Part shown: positions 24,110 through 32,884 of the stretch, one piece after another
Numbering within the stretch: the stretch's first letter is position 1
Layout: every line of letters begins with the position of its first letter
Assembly: GCA_020354555.1 (NCBI GenBank)
Contig: CP070648.1
Location: 3,924,988 to 3,963,839 of the forward strand
DNA length: 38,852 nt
DNA from: Armatimonadota bacterium
GTDB taxonomy: Bacteria > Armatimonadota > Hebobacteria > GCA-020354555 > CP070648
Direction: 5' to 3'
The notes under the pieces: model-generated
Database searches by the model: none
Seen by the model: the letters and a program-made list of their open reading frames with translations, nothing else
Told to the model about the DNA's origin: nothing
Position numbers and translations under genes: made by a program

Positions 24110-25987
24110 ATGGCTGACATGCCGTCAAGCGCGCACGAAAGCGTGCGCACCATGCTGGAGAAGATCGAATCTGACGGGATGACCAATGTCTTTCAGCGGT
24201 TCGCCGCACAGGGGCCGCGCTGTACCTTCTGCGAGCAAGGGCTGCGCTGTTCTCTGTGCTCGAACGGCCCGTGCCGCATCAAGAAGGGCGCCGAACGCGG
24301 CGTGTGCGGCATCGAGGGCAACGCCATGGCCATGCGCGACATGCTCATGCGCAACGTCCTCGGCACCTCGACCTACACGTATCACGCGCAGGAGGTTGCG
24401 GATACGCTGCGCGCCACCGCCGAGGGCAAGACGCCTTTCGCAATCAGCGATGAGAGCAAGCTGCGGATGATGGCCGACAGGCTGCACCTGGCCGGGGCGA
24501 CCGATGCCAAGTCTTTGGCCATCGCCGTGGCCGACGCGATGACGGACGAGATCAACACCCATCGCCACACGCCCTCGCGCATGGTGGAGGCCTTCGCCCC
24601 CGAAAAACGCAAGCAGGTCTGGCGCGATCTCGGCATCTTCCCCGGCGGCCCGCTCAACGAGATGATGCGCTGCACGTCGAGCTGCCTGACCAACGTCGAC
24701 GCGGACTATAAGTCCCTCGCGCTCAAGGCGCTGCGCCTCGGAATCGCCTGCATCTACGGCGCTCAGGTCCCGCTCGAAATGGGCCAGGATGCTCTGTTCG
24801 GCACCGCCCAACCGCACGACATGGAGGTTGACCTCGGCGTCCTCGACCCCGCGTACGTCAACATTGTGCCCAGTGGACACGAGCCGTTCGTCGGCGCCGC
24901 TCTCATCAAGGCCGCGCACGGCGCCGAGGTGCAGGCGAAGGCCCGCGCCGCGGGAGCCAAGGGCCTGCGCGTCATCGGCTCCATCGAGACCGGACAGGAG
25001 CTGATTCAGCGTTTCCCGCAGGACGAGGTGTTCGCGGGCTTCACCGGCAACTGGATCATGGAAGAGGCGGTGCTCGCGACCGGCGCAGTGGACGTCTTCG
25101 CGAGCGACATGAACTGCACGGTGCCGACGCTGGGCGCATACGGGCGACGCTACAATGCCACCGTCGTGCCCGTTTCCGAACTGGTGCGTATCGAGGACAT
25201 TGACCACACGCTCGATTACCGCCCGGACAAGGCGGCCGCCATCGCGGATCAACTCATAGATCTCGCCGTCGAAAACTTCAAGCGTCGCAAGGGTCAGGAA
25301 GCCTTTGTCCCGCCGCAGCGCAGGAAGGCGATGGTCGGTTTCTCCGCGGAGTCAATCCTTGGCGCGCTCGGCGGCAGCCTCGATCCCCTGCTCGACGTCA
25401 TCAAGGACGGCAAGATCAAGGGGGTCGTCGCCCTGGTGAGTTGCACGACGCTGAAGAACGGTGACCACGATGCGATGACTCTGGAAGTGGCGCGCCAACT
25501 CATCGCGCGAGACATCCTCGTCCTCGGCATGGGGTGCGGCGTCGCCGCGCTCCAAGTCGGCGGGCTCGCCGGCCTGGAGGCTCAGTCGCTGGCGGGCAGT
25601 GGGCTGCGTGCCGTGTGCGAAAGCCTGGGCGTGCCGCCCGTGCTGAGCTTCGGCACCTGCACCGACACCGGCCGCTGCGCCCTGCTCGTGACCGCCATCG
25701 CGGACGCGCTCGGGGTGGACACGCCTCAGCTTCCGGTCGCCGTTACGGCACCGGAATACATGGAGCAGAAGGCGACGATTGACGCCGTGTTCGCCATCGC
25801 CTTCGGCCTCTACACCCATGTCTCGCCGATCCCGCCGGTCACCGGCGCCGAGGGCGTGGTGCAGCTCCTGACGCAGGACGTCGAGGGGCTCCTGGGGGGG
25901 AAGCTGGCAGTCGCCGACGAGCCGGGTCAGGCCGTGGACGGCATCGAGCAACACATACTGTCAAAGCGCAAGGCGCTGGGCATCTAA
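24110..25987 (+). CDS. Anaerobic CO dehydrogenase (CooS) family protein with Hcp-like cluster ligands
   Basis: 625 residues, start ATG 24110 behind GGGAGG. N-terminal Fe-S motifs: CTFC (38-41) with C47, C50, C55 and C66 in CSLCSNGPCRI...GVCG, the B-cluster pattern; the D-cluster motif is CX2C, as in Desulfovibrio CODH with a [2Fe-2S] D-cluster, not CX7C. Active-site ligands compared with CODH II: His257 (SGHEPF), Cys336 (DMNC), Cys445 (VSC), Cys476 (GMGC) and Cys517 (GTC) are present, but the Cys295 position is Glu293 (GSIETGQE instead of GxCCTGNE). The His-rich stretch after the B-cluster has only His92. His, Glu and four Cys are the ligand types of the hybrid cluster in Hcp and recall C. 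hydrogenoformans CODH-V. CO oxidation is therefore doubtful; reduction of hydroxylamine or NO-like substrates is possible. Confidence 0.88.
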   Translation: MADMPSSAHESVRTMLEKIESDGMTNVFQRFAAQGPRCTFCEQGLRCSLCSNGPCRIKKGAERGVCGIEGNAMAMRDMLMRNVLGTSTYTYHAQEVADTLRATAEGKTPFAISDESKLRMMADRLHLAGATDAKSLAIAVADAMTDEINTHRHTPSRMVEAFAPEKRKQVWRDLGIFPGGPLNEMMRCTSSCLTNVDADYKSLALKALRLGIACIYGAQVPLEMGQDALFGTAQPHDMEVDLGVLDPAYVNIVPSGHEPFVGAALIKAAHGAEVQAKARAAGAKGLRVIGSIETGQELIQRFPQDEVFAGFTGNWIMEEAVLATGAVDVFASDMNCTVPTLGAYGRRYNATVVPVSELVRIEDIDHTLDYRPDKAAAIADQLIDLAVENFKRRKGQEAFVPPQRRKAMVGFSAESILGALGGSLDPLLDVIKDGKIKGVVALVSCTTLKNGDHDAMTLEVARQLIARDILVLGMGCGVAALQVGGLAGLEAQSLAGSGLRAVCESLGVPPVLSFGTCTDTGRCALLVTAIADALGVDTPQLPVAVTAPEYMEQKATIDAVFAIAFGLYTHVSPIPPVTGAEGVVQLLTQDVEGLLGGKLAVADEPGQAVDGIEQHILSKRKALGI

Positions 25988-25988
25988 T

Positions 25989-26033
25989 CGAGGTGGGCAG
26001 GGCCCCAGACACCGGGGCCCTGTGCTCGCCTCG
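25989..26033 (+). terminator. Strong stem-loop directly after the CODH-family gene
   Basis: CAGGGCCCC (25998-26006) pairs with GGGGCCCTG (26014-26022), and outer arms CGAGG/CCTCG (25989-25993/26029-26033) extend the stem. It begins 2 bases after the TAA stop. A run of six A's, not T's, follows on this strand, so it is not a textbook intrinsic terminator, but its position suggests a 3' end or a stabilising hairpin. Confidence 0.5.
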
Positions 26034-26327
26034 AAAAAAGTGCCGTCGATGTCTCGCCGACCGCACATCGGGGGTCTTGCAGGATACGGGCTTCCGTAAT
26101 ACCGTTCACATGGGCGCGGAGAGTGCCATCCAAAGAGCGGGCCGACATGTGGATGAGAGGCCCGCCGCGCAGATAGCGCCTCATAGAAGGCGCACACAAA
26201 CAGTCGCTTCCACTTTGCACCCCGCGCCCACCTCCGTTTGTGCCCCGCGGCGCGGTCGTCTTCCTTCGCCATTTGGCTATCCGCGTCGTTTACGTCCCCA
26301 TGGGCGGTGCGATATACTGAAAGCGCA
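26034..26327. other. Intergenic region with no gene seen
   Basis: About 290 bases between the cooS hairpin and mtaB. No open frame here resembles a protein and I see no repeat. Only the mtaB promoter (26289-26318) at the right end is recognisable. Confidence 0.6.
26289..26318 (+). promoter_or_regulatory. Promoter of mtaB, possibly giving a leaderless mRNA
   Basis: TTTACG (26289-26294, 4/6), 18-base spacer, TATACT (26313-26318, 5/6). The ATG chosen for mtaB is at 26328, so transcription from about 26325 would leave almost no leader. Confidence 0.5.
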
Positions 26328-27656
26328 ATGGTGCGCCAGGATCGCGATCCCAGGCAGCCGGCCGGGAATTCAGCCGTCCGCATCGCCACCCTGGGATGCA
26401 AGGCCAACCAGGCCGACTCAGACGCCTTGGCGGCAGAGCTGATCCGGCGCGGCTACACGATCGCTGCGGTGGACGAACCTGCCGCCGTCTGCGTCATCAA
26501 CACCTGCACCGTCACGCATGTCGCGGATGCGAAGGCGCGCAAGTTGATCCGCCGCCTGGGGCGCGACAACCCGCGCGCCGCAATCGTGGTGACCGGGTGC
26601 TACGCCGAGCGCGCCGCCCAGGAACTGGCGGCAATCCCCGGCGTATCGCGCGTGGTGCCCAATGCTGCCAGGGATAGCCTCGCGCGCGTCATCGAGGAGG
26701 TAGCGGGGGCGCCCGCGCGGCCCGAACCGAGCCTGCCGACCGGGCCGCGCCCCGCGCGCCCAGGGTCCGTGCGCGCTTTCGTGAAGGCGCAAGACGGGTG
26801 TGATCACCACTGCTCGTATTGCATTGTGCCTGCTGCGCGCGGGCCGATGCGTTCGCGATCGGTGGCGGAAGTGGTGAGCGAGATTCGCCGCGTGGTCGAA
26901 GCGGGCGCCCGCGAGGTGGTCGTCTCCGGCATTCGGTTGGGCGCGTATGGCGAGGAGCCTCAGGGCCGGGGACTCGCACGACTTCTGCATGCCGCCTGCG
27001 ACATCCCCGCCGCGAGACTCCGCCTCAGCTCGATTGAGCCGTGGGATGTCGGGGATGAACTCGCCGCGGAAATAGCGGAACATCCGCTCCTCTGTCCGCA
27101 TCTCCACCTGCCGTTGCAGTCCGGCGACGACGAGGTGCTGCGCGCCATGCGGCGGCCATACACCATCGCCGACTATCGCGCCCTCGTGCACAGTCTGCGG
27201 CAGCGGAATCCCGACATCGCCGTCACCACCGACATCATGGTCGGTTTCCCCGGCGAGTCCGAGCGCGCTTTCGCCCACACGTGCAGCGCGGTCGAGGAGA
27301 TCGGGTTCGCCCGCGCGCACGTCTTTCGCTACTCGGGGCGCCCGGGGACTACGGCCGCGGCAATGCCCGACCAGGTACCCGACGAGATCAAGGCCGCCCG
27401 CGCTCACGTGCTGTCTCGGCTGGCCCAGGAGTCGGCATGCGCGTTCGCCCGGCGATTCATGGGCCGAACCGTGCCGGTGCTTTTCGAGGAATGTGCCAAC
27501 GGCGTGTGCAGCGGCCTGACGGATACGTATCTGACCGCAAAGACTTCCGGCAGACCCTCTCTCGTGGGACAAGTCGCAGGAGTGGAGGTGCGCGCCGTGG
27601 AAAGCAACGGCATCGCGGGCGAGCTTGCGCGCCGGCAACGTGCCGAACGAGGATAA
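26328..27656 (+). CDS. mtaB: tRNA (t6A37)-methylthiotransferase
   Basis: 442 residues from ATG 26328; no clear Shine-Dalgarno is seen. The N-terminal UPF0004 domain begins VRIATLGCKANQADSD, which is MtaB-like (TLGCKVNQ) rather than MiaB, and holds the cluster Cys24, Cys60 (NTCTVT) and Cys91 (VTGCYAE). The radical-SAM CxxxCxxC is C158-C162-C165 (GCDHHCSYC), then IVPAARGPMRSR and RLSSIEPWDV. HLHLPLQSGDDEVLRAMRRPYT and TTDIMVGFPGE are conserved catalytic-domain blocks. The C-terminal TRAM region is short. It thiomethylates t6A37 to ms2t6A in tRNAs reading ANN codons. No operon partner is obvious. Confidence 0.92.
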   Translation: MVRQDRDPRQPAGNSAVRIATLGCKANQADSDALAAELIRRGYTIAAVDEPAAVCVINTCTVTHVADAKARKLIRRLGRDNPRAAIVVTGCYAERAAQELAAIPGVSRVVPNAARDSLARVIEEVAGAPARPEPSLPTGPRPARPGSVRAFVKAQDGCDHHCSYCIVPAARGPMRSRSVAEVVSEIRRVVEAGAREVVVSGIRLGAYGEEPQGRGLARLLHAACDIPAARLRLSSIEPWDVGDELAAEIAEHPLLCPHLHLPLQSGDDEVLRAMRRPYTIADYRALVHSLRQRNPDIAVTTDIMVGFPGESERAFAHTCSAVEEIGFARAHVFRYSGRPGTTAAAMPDQVPDEIKAARAHVLSRLAQESACAFARRFMGRTVPVLFEECANGVCSGLTDTYLTAKTSGRPSLVGQVAGVEVRAVESNGIAGELARRQRAERG

Positions 27657-27689
27657 CGTCCGGCAGCGGGCGCGTGTGAGGTCAAGCCG

Positions 27690-27872
27690 ATGTCTGAGAA
27701 GCGAAGGAAACCAACCCTGGTCGAAATCATCGTCATCATGGCGATCCTGTGGGTCCTGGTATCCATCCTGGGCGGGGCTCGTCAGAAGGCGCGACAGGCC
27801 CAGAGGACGCCGCCCGCTGCAACGCAGACCGAAAGTCCATCGGAGGATGGCGGCTACTTCTGGCAGCCATAG
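27690..27872 (+). CDS. Small pilin-like membrane peptide
   Basis: 60 residues. A basic N-terminus (MSEKRRKP) is followed by TLVEIIVIMAILWVLVSIL, a hydrophobic helix with the Glu5-type residue of type IV pilins/pseudopilins, then GGARQKARQAQR and a polar tail. Prepilin signals normally read G-FTLIEL; here KP-TLVEI, so the Gly for prepilin peptidase is missing. It may be a pseudopilin-like remnant or simply a single-pass membrane peptide. A weak start region and short length keep confidence moderate. The 207 bases after it (27873-28079) contain only a hairpin GAGCC...GGCTC (28018-28045) with TTT after it. Confidence 0.5.
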   Translation: MSEKRRKPTLVEIIVIMAILWVLVSILGGARQKARQAQRTPPAATQTESPSEDGGYFWQP

Positions 27873-28079
27873 CGGCGCCGCGATCGCAACCGGAGTGTGG
27901 ATGCGACCAGCGGCACCGCGCCAGGCAAAGAAGGAACTTTCGCCCGGGGAGCCGAATACATCCGCGAGTCTGGGCGCGTTAGGCATTTCGCGGACGCTGA
28001 CGCGGTTACGCTATGAGGGAGCCGGCCCTTTTGGTGCTGGCTCTTTGTCGCCTCTGGGCACGGGGATCTTGGATCAGTG

Positions 28080-28445
28080 ATGTCTCATCTCGGCTACGGC
28101 TACGTACTCGTCTTTCTCGGGGTCGGGGTCATCTTCCTCATCCTGGCATTGGAGGTAGCCCGTCTGCTCCGGCCCAGCCATCCTTACCCCGATAAGCTGG
28201 ACACCTACGAATGCGGGCCGCGCACCTTCATGCCGGCATGGCGCCAGTTCAACGTCCGCTACTATCTATTCGCCCTGCTGTTCGTCCTCTTCGACGTGGA
28301 AATGGCGTTCCTGTACCCCTGGGCCGTCGCATTCCGCCGGCCTGGATTAGGGCTAATCGCCGTCATCGAAATGGTCGTCTTCGTCGCCATCCTGGCAGTG
28401 GGTCTGATCTACGCCTGGCGCAAGGGGGCGCTCGAATGGGAGTAG
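28080..28445 (+). CDS. nuoA: NADH-quinone oxidoreductase subunit A
   Basis: 121 residues from ATG 28080. Three hydrophobic segments, with [13 protein letters not shown] (the conserved loop) between the first and second, [27 protein letters not shown] (second) and a third near the C-terminus. It is the first gene of the complex I operon and overlaps nuoB by 10 bases. NuoA is a small membrane subunit near the quinone site. Confidence 0.95.
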   Translation: MSHLGYGYVLVFLGVGVIFLILALEVARLLRPSHPYPDKLDTYECGPRTFMPAWRQFNVRYYLFALLFVLFDVEMAFLYPWAVAFRRPGLGLIAVIEMVVFVAILAVGLIYAWRKGALEWE

Positions 28446-28960
28446 CGAAGCGCGCCCTCGAGGCCGTCGTCAAGATCCCCGGCGGGAATCTCATCCTCAC
28501 CACCACCGATCACCTCTTCAACTGGGCGCGCGAAAGCAGCCTGTGGCCGATGACGTTCGGCCTGGCGTGCTGCGCCATCGAGATGATGTGCACCGCCGCG
28601 TCGCGCTACGACCTCGACCGCTTCGGCGTGTTCCTGCGCGGCACGCCCAGGCAGTCGGATGTCATGATCGTGGCGGGCACTGTGACCCGCAAGATGGCAC
28701 CGGTACTGCGGCGGCTCTACGATCAGATGGCCGAGCCTCGGTACGTCATCGCCATGGGCGGCTGCGCGGCGGCGGGCGGCCCGTTCCGTGATTCGTATTC
28801 GGTGGTGCAGGGAGTAGACGAGATTGTGCCGGTGGACGTCTATGTGGCCGGGTGTCCGCCGCGCCCGGAGAACCTCATCCACGGCATCCTCAAGCTGCAA
28901 GAGAAAATCCACGGCCACTCGTTGCTCGACGAATCCGAGGGTCAGGAGCGGAAGGCGTGA
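28436..28960 (+). CDS. nuoB: NADH-quinone oxidoreductase subunit B
   Basis: 174 residues from ATG 28436. The four Cys of cluster N2 are C45 and C46 ([10 protein letters not shown]), C110 (MGGCAAAGG) and C140 (GCPPRPE). The block [27 protein letters not shown] is strongly conserved in the family. NuoB is the hydrophilic subunit that passes electrons from the last cluster to quinone. Its stop overlaps the nuoC GTG start (GTGA). Confidence 0.97.
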   Translation: MGVAKRALEAVVKIPGGNLILTTTDHLFNWARESSLWPMTFGLACCAIEMMCTAASRYDLDRFGVFLRGTPRQSDVMIVAGTVTRKMAPVLRRLYDQMAEPRYVIAMGGCAAAGGPFRDSYSVVQGVDEIVPVDVYVAGCPPRPENLIHGILKLQEKIHGHSLLDESEGQERKA

Positions 28961-29418
28961 GCGACAAGCGCGAGTCAGTGGCCCCGGCCCCGGAGAGCCT
29001 GACCGCGCGCTGCCCCGCATTGGAAACGGCACACCGAGAGGATCGCGAACTGCTCCTGCGCTGCCGCCCCGAGGGGCTCCCCGACTTATGCGTGGCTCTG
29101 CGCGACGAGCACGGGTTCGACTACCTCGCCGACCTGTGCGGGGCTGACTGCCCCGAGTTGCGCGTCGTCATTCGCCTGTACTCCACGATCCGCAAGGATT
29201 ACTGCCGCATCAGCGTGCCCCTTGATCGGGCCATCCCGGTGTGTCCTTCGCTGACACCTCTCTGGCCTGCGGCGAACTGGCAGGAGCGCGAGGCGTACGA
29301 CCTGTTCGGTATCCGCTTCGAAGGGCACCCCGACCTGCGCCGCATCCTGCTGCCCGCCGACTGGGAGGGGCACCCCTTGCTGCGCGACCGCGAACAGCAG
29401 CCGGAGGCGACGTCTTGA
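28957..29418 (+). CDS. nuoC: NADH-quinone oxidoreductase subunit C
   Basis: 153 residues from GTG 28957. Family blocks: [33 protein letters not shown], then [42 protein letters not shown], the signature (REayDlfGI.F.GHPdLrRIL.P.dW.G.PLrKD). It is a hydrophilic subunit that docks NuoB and NuoD. It overlaps nuoD with TTGA. The N-terminal 35 residues are variable. Confidence 0.93.
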   Translation: MSDKRESVAPAPESLTARCPALETAHREDRELLLRCRPEGLPDLCVALRDEHGFDYLADLCGADCPELRVVIRLYSTIRKDYCRISVPLDRAIPVCPSLTPLWPAANWQEREAYDLFGIRFEGHPDLRRILLPADWEGHPLLRDREQQPEATS

Positions 29419-30542
29419 ACGACTCCGCGACCATCGCCCCAGCCGGCCTGCCGACCGATGAGATGATCATCAACATGGGGCCGCAGCACCCCAGCACTCA
29501 CGGGGTCCTGCGCCTCATCCTCACCCTCGAAGGCGAAGTCATCACCGATGTTGATCCCGATATCGGCTACCTCCACCGCGGCATGGAGAAGATCGCCGAG
29601 AACCGCACGTACGCCCAGTACCTGCCCTATACCGACCGCATTGACTACCTGGCGAGCCTCAACTGCAACCTGGCCTACTGCGTAGCAGTGGAGCGGCTCG
29701 CCGGCATCGAGGTGCCGGAGCGGGCGCAGTATATCCGCGTCATCCTGGCTGAGCTGAACCGCGTCGCCAGTCACCTGATATTCCTTGCCACGTTCGGCAA
29801 TGACCTGGGCGCGACGACGGTTTTCCTCTACGGCATGCGCGAGCGCGAGCTGATCATCGACCTGTTCGAGATGGCCGTCGGCGCGCGGTTGACCTACAGC
29901 GGCATGCGCATCGGCGGGATGCCTTACGATTTGCCCGACGGCTTCGAGGATGCCGCGCGGGCGGCGATCGGCCAGATCCGCCCGCGGCTCGACGAGAACG
30001 ACCGCCTGCTCACCGGCAACCGCATCTTCGAGTCGCGCACGCAGGGCGTCGGTGTCCTGTCGCGCGAGAATGCCATCGCCTACGCGGTGAGTGGGCCGAC
30101 GCTGCGCGGCTCGGGTGTGGCGATGGACGTGCGCCGCGACGATCCCTACTGCGTCTACGACCGCCTGGAGTTCGACGTGCCGAGCTTGCCCGACGGCGAC
30201 TGCTTCGCGCGCTACCTGGTGCGCATCGAAGAGATGCGCCAGAGCCTGCGCATTGTCGAACAGTGTCTGGATCAGATGCCGGCCGGGCCGGTGCGCGCGA
30301 AGCTGCCGCGCGTCTTCAAGCCTCCCGCCGGCGAGGCGTACGGCCGCACCGAGGCACCGCGCGGCGACCTGAGCGTCTTCGTCGTCTCCGACGGCTCCGC
30401 GAATCCCTGTCGCCTGCGCGTGCGCGCGCCCTCGTTCGCGAACCTTCAGGCCTTGAAGGTCATGGCGCGCGGGCATAAGATCGGCGACATTGTCGCCATC
30501 CTCGGGAGTCTTGACATCGTGCTCGGGGAGATTGACCGCTGA
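29415..30542 (+). CDS. nuoD: NADH-quinone oxidoreductase subunit D
   Basis: 375 residues from TTG 29415, seven bases after GGAGG (29403-29407). It begins with [18 protein letters not shown], then [11 protein letters not shown]-like [34 protein letters not shown], a [13 protein letters not shown] block and the C-terminal GEIDR. NuoD is the hydrogenase-large-subunit homologue that forms the quinone pocket with NuoB. The two NuoD cysteine pairs of hydrogenases are absent, as normal. Confidence 0.96.
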   Translation: MNDSATIAPAGLPTDEMIINMGPQHPSTHGVLRLILTLEGEVITDVDPDIGYLHRGMEKIAENRTYAQYLPYTDRIDYLASLNCNLAYCVAVERLAGIEVPERAQYIRVILAELNRVASHLIFLATFGNDLGATTVFLYGMRERELIIDLFEMAVGARLTYSGMRIGGMPYDLPDGFEDAARAAIGQIRPRLDENDRLLTGNRIFESRTQGVGVLSRENAIAYAVSGPTLRGSGVAMDVRRDDPYCVYDRLEFDVPSLPDGDCFARYLVRIEEMRQSLRIVEQCLDQMPAGPVRAKLPRVFKPPAGEAYGRTEAPRGDLSVFVVSDGSANPCRLRVRAPSFANLQALKVMARGHKIGDIVAILGSLDIVLGEIDR

Positions 30543-31576
30543 TGAACCGCCCTGCGTCGCCGAGCGAGCTGTACCTGTGGCTCCACGGCCTGTGGCAGCG
30601 CACCCCGCTGTCGGAGGGGTGGTGGCTCGCGCTGTGGGCGGTCATCGTGGCGGCGGTGATCATGGTTTTCGTCCTGCTCACCGTGCTCGTTCTGGTCTGG
30701 GTCGAGCGCAAGGTCTCCGGCGACATCCAGAGCCGCATCGGGCCGGCGCGGGTCGGGACGAAGTTCGGCCTGCTGCAGACTGCGGCGGACGCGCTCAAGT
30801 TGCTGATCAAGGAAGACATCATTCCGGTGTGCGCCGACAAGGCGCTGTTCGTCGTTGCGCCGTTCGTCGTGTTCGTCCCGTGCTTCATGGTGTACGTCGT
30901 GCTCCCGTTCGGCGACCGGCTCGTCGCGCAGGATCTCGACCTCGGCGTGCTCTATGTCGTCGCCGTCTCGGCCTTGCCCGCGCTGGGGTTCCTGATGGCC
31001 GGCTGGGGATCGAACAACAAATACGCCGTCATCGGGGGCATGCGCGCGGTCGCGCAGCTCATGACCTACGAGATTCCGCTCGGCCTATCGCTGCTGGCGG
31101 TGGTCATGGCGGTGGGATCGCTGAGCACGGTTGCCATCGTGGCGCACCAGAGCGGCTGGTGGCACATCGCGTCGCCCCCTCTGTTCGTCGCTTTCGTCAT
31201 CTACTTCATCTGCGCGCTCGCCGAGAACAATCGCGTCCCGTTCGACCTGCCAGAGGCCGAGGCGGAGCTCGTCGCGGGCTACCACGTCGAGTATTCCGGC
31301 ATGCGCTGGGCGATTTTCTTCATGGGCGAGTACGGCTACATGTTCTTCGTCGCCGCGTTCGGGGCGACGCTGTTCCTCGGCGGCTGGCACGGGCCGTTCC
31401 TGCCGCCGGTGCTGTGGTTTCTCATCAAGACCTACGCGCTGATCCTGGCCATCATGTGGGTGCGCTGGACCTATCCGCGGCTGCGCATTGACCAGATCAT
31501 GCGCTTCGGGTGGAAGGTGCTGGTGCCGGTCGCGCTGCTGAATCTGATCTGGGCCGGCTTCTGGTTCGCACGATGA
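30542..31576 (+). CDS. nuoH: NADH-quinone oxidoreductase subunit H
   Basis: 344 residues, TGATG overlap with nuoD. About eight membrane helices. Conserved blocks: VWVERKVSGDIQSRIGPARVG, LQTAADALKLLIKEDIIP, GWGSNNKYAVIGGMRAVAQLMTYEIP, ALAENNRVPFDLPEAEAELVAGYHVEYSGMRWAIFFMGEY, and MWVRWTYPRLRIDQIM near the end. It joins the hydrophilic arm to the membrane arm and carries part of the quinone channel. It overlaps nuoI with ATGA. Confidence 0.97.
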   Translation: MNRPASPSELYLWLHGLWQRTPLSEGWWLALWAVIVAAVIMVFVLLTVLVLVWVERKVSGDIQSRIGPARVGTKFGLLQTAADALKLLIKEDIIPVCADKALFVVAPFVVFVPCFMVYVVLPFGDRLVAQDLDLGVLYVVAVSALPALGFLMAGWGSNNKYAVIGGMRAVAQLMTYEIPLGLSLLAVVMAVGSLSTVAIVAHQSGWWHIASPPLFVAFVIYFICALAENNRVPFDLPEAEAELVAGYHVEYSGMRWAIFFMGEYGYMFFVAAFGATLFLGGWHGPFLPPVLWFLIKTYALILAIMWVRWTYPRLRIDQIMRFGWKVLVPVALLNLIWAGFWFAR

Positions 31577-32097
31577 GCTTGATCCGTGACATGGCAGTCG
31601 GCGTCGCAAGCCTGTTCAAGGGCCTGTCGGTCACCCTCGTCAACTGGGTGCGGCCGAAGACGACGGTGCGCTACCCGTGGCAGCGGCGCGAGGTCTTCCC
31701 CCGCTATCGCGGGCTGCTCGTGCTGCGGCGCGATCCGGAGACGGGCGACTTGCGCTGCACCGCCTGCGGCCTGTGCGAGCGCGCCTGCCCGGTCGGCGCG
31801 ATCGGCATCCAGGGCGAGGGCAAGGGCAAAGAGCGTCGGCCGGTCGCATACAGCGTGGACTACGGCCGCTGCATGTTCTGTCGTATGTGCGTCGAGGAAT
31901 GCCCGTTCGAGGCGCTGGCGATGACCGGCGAGCACGAGTACGCGGTGTACAGCCGGGACGGTCTCGAGCAGGACGTCGAGGAGTTGGGCAGCGCCGGACG
32001 TCCCCAAGGCATGAGCGGCAAGGAGTTGCGCCAGGGAATGGAAGATGAAGCCGTCGCCGCCGGGAAACCCGGGGACGCGTCGGAGCAATCACCGTGA
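31573..32097 (+). CDS. nuoI: NADH-quinone oxidoreductase subunit I
   Basis: 174 residues from ATG 31573. Two ferredoxin motifs bind N6a and N6b: C62-C65-C68 and C72 (CTACGLCERACP), C100-C103-C106 and C110 (CMFCRMCVEECP). The start MSLIRDMAVGVASLFKGL is the usual NuoI amphipathic N-terminus. In an operon with no NuoEFG this subunit is the likely entry point for electrons from ferredoxin or another donor. Confidence 0.96.
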   Translation: MSLIRDMAVGVASLFKGLSVTLVNWVRPKTTVRYPWQRREVFPRYRGLLVLRRDPETGDLRCTACGLCERACPVGAIGIQGEGKGKERRPVAYSVDYGRCMFCRMCVEECPFEALAMTGEHEYAVYSRDGLEQDVEELGSAGRPQGMSGKELRQGMEDEAVAAGKPGDASEQSP

Positions 32098-32380
32098 CCC
32101 ATTGCCGTCATTCCCAGCCGAGCGACCCGCGGCGCGTAGTCGGGTGCCATCACCTCGGGCACGACCTGCGCAACGCCGCTCACTCTCGGGGAAAGGCCGG
32201 CCCGCAGCTCGCGGGCCGGGTGAGGGTGGAAAGCGGCGCCGTTTGCGCTCAGCTTGATCCTCTCCCTGGTAGGGAGCGGAGGGATCATACGCGGGTGCGG
32301 GATTCGAGGGCGGGCCGCTACCTCGAGTCGCCGGGCGCTCCGCGCTGTGTGCGGGTTGCCCGGCTGAGGAGGACCACAGC
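32098..32380. other. Intergenic nuoI-nuoJ with two hairpins (REP-like)
   Basis: 283 bases without a gene, unusual in an operon otherwise overlapping. A stem CCGGCCCGC/GCGGGCCGG (32197-32205/32211-32219) and a second of CTCCC/GGGAG flanked by GATCC/GGATC (about 32255-32286) resemble repeated extragenic palindromes. Their copy number in the genome cannot be seen here. Confidence 0.5.
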
Positions 32381-32884
32381 TTGACCCCAACCGTCGAGTT
32401 GGTGCTGTTCGTCGTCACAGGGGCGACAATGCTTGTGTCCGCCGTAGTCGTAGTCGCGTCACGCAATCTGGTGCGCGCGGCATTCTGGCTCCTGCCGTGT
32501 TTCCTCGCGGTGGCGGGGCTGTTTCTATTGCTCGGCGCGTACTTCCTGGCCGCGATCCAGGTCTTGGTATACGCGGGCGCGATTATGCTCCTGCTGTTGT
32601 TCGTGCTCATGCTGACGCGTGATATCGGCGACGGGCACGCGCCCGCACACAACCGGCAGGCGGGATGGGCGATCATCGCGGCGGGGCTCGTGGCGGCGGT
32701 TACGATTGGAATCGTAAGCCGCTACAGTTGGTCGCTGAGCACGGCGGAGGCGCCGGCTGACACGGGAGCGATAGGGGAGGCTCTGCTGCGCACGTACCTC
32801 CTGCCGTTCGAGGTCGCCTCCGTGCTGCTGCTTGCCGCCATCATCGGCGCGATCGTCATCGCGCGCTCGGAGCCAGTGGCGTGA
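32381..32884 (+). CDS. nuoJ: NADH-quinone oxidoreductase subunit J
   Basis: 167 residues from TTG 32381, after GAGGAGG (32366-32372). Five hydrophobic segments with the NuoJ features RNLVRAAFWLLPCFLAVAGLFLLLGAYFLAAIQVLVYAGAIMLLLLFVLML. NuoJ is a membrane subunit near the proton path. Its stop overlaps nuoK at TGATG. Confidence 0.94.
   Translation: MTPTVELVLFVVTGATMLVSAVVVVASRNLVRAAFWLLPCFLAVAGLFLLLGAYFLAAIQVLVYAGAIMLLLLFVLMLTRDIGDGHAPAHNRQAGWAIIAAGLVAAVTIGIVSRYSWSLSTAEAPADTGAIGEALLRTYLLPFEVASVLLLAAIIGAIVIARSEPVA

Noticed and set aside
24125-25252. 375-codon minus-strand frame inside the CODH gene
   Set aside because: Antisense to a gene with clear metal-binding motifs.
25989-26039. Classical intrinsic terminator after cooS on the plus strand
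   Set aside because: The strong stem is followed by A's, not T's; kept only as a stem-loop.
26418-27986. 522-codon minus-strand frame over mtaB
   Set aside because: Antisense to mtaB, whose radical-SAM motifs are unambiguous.
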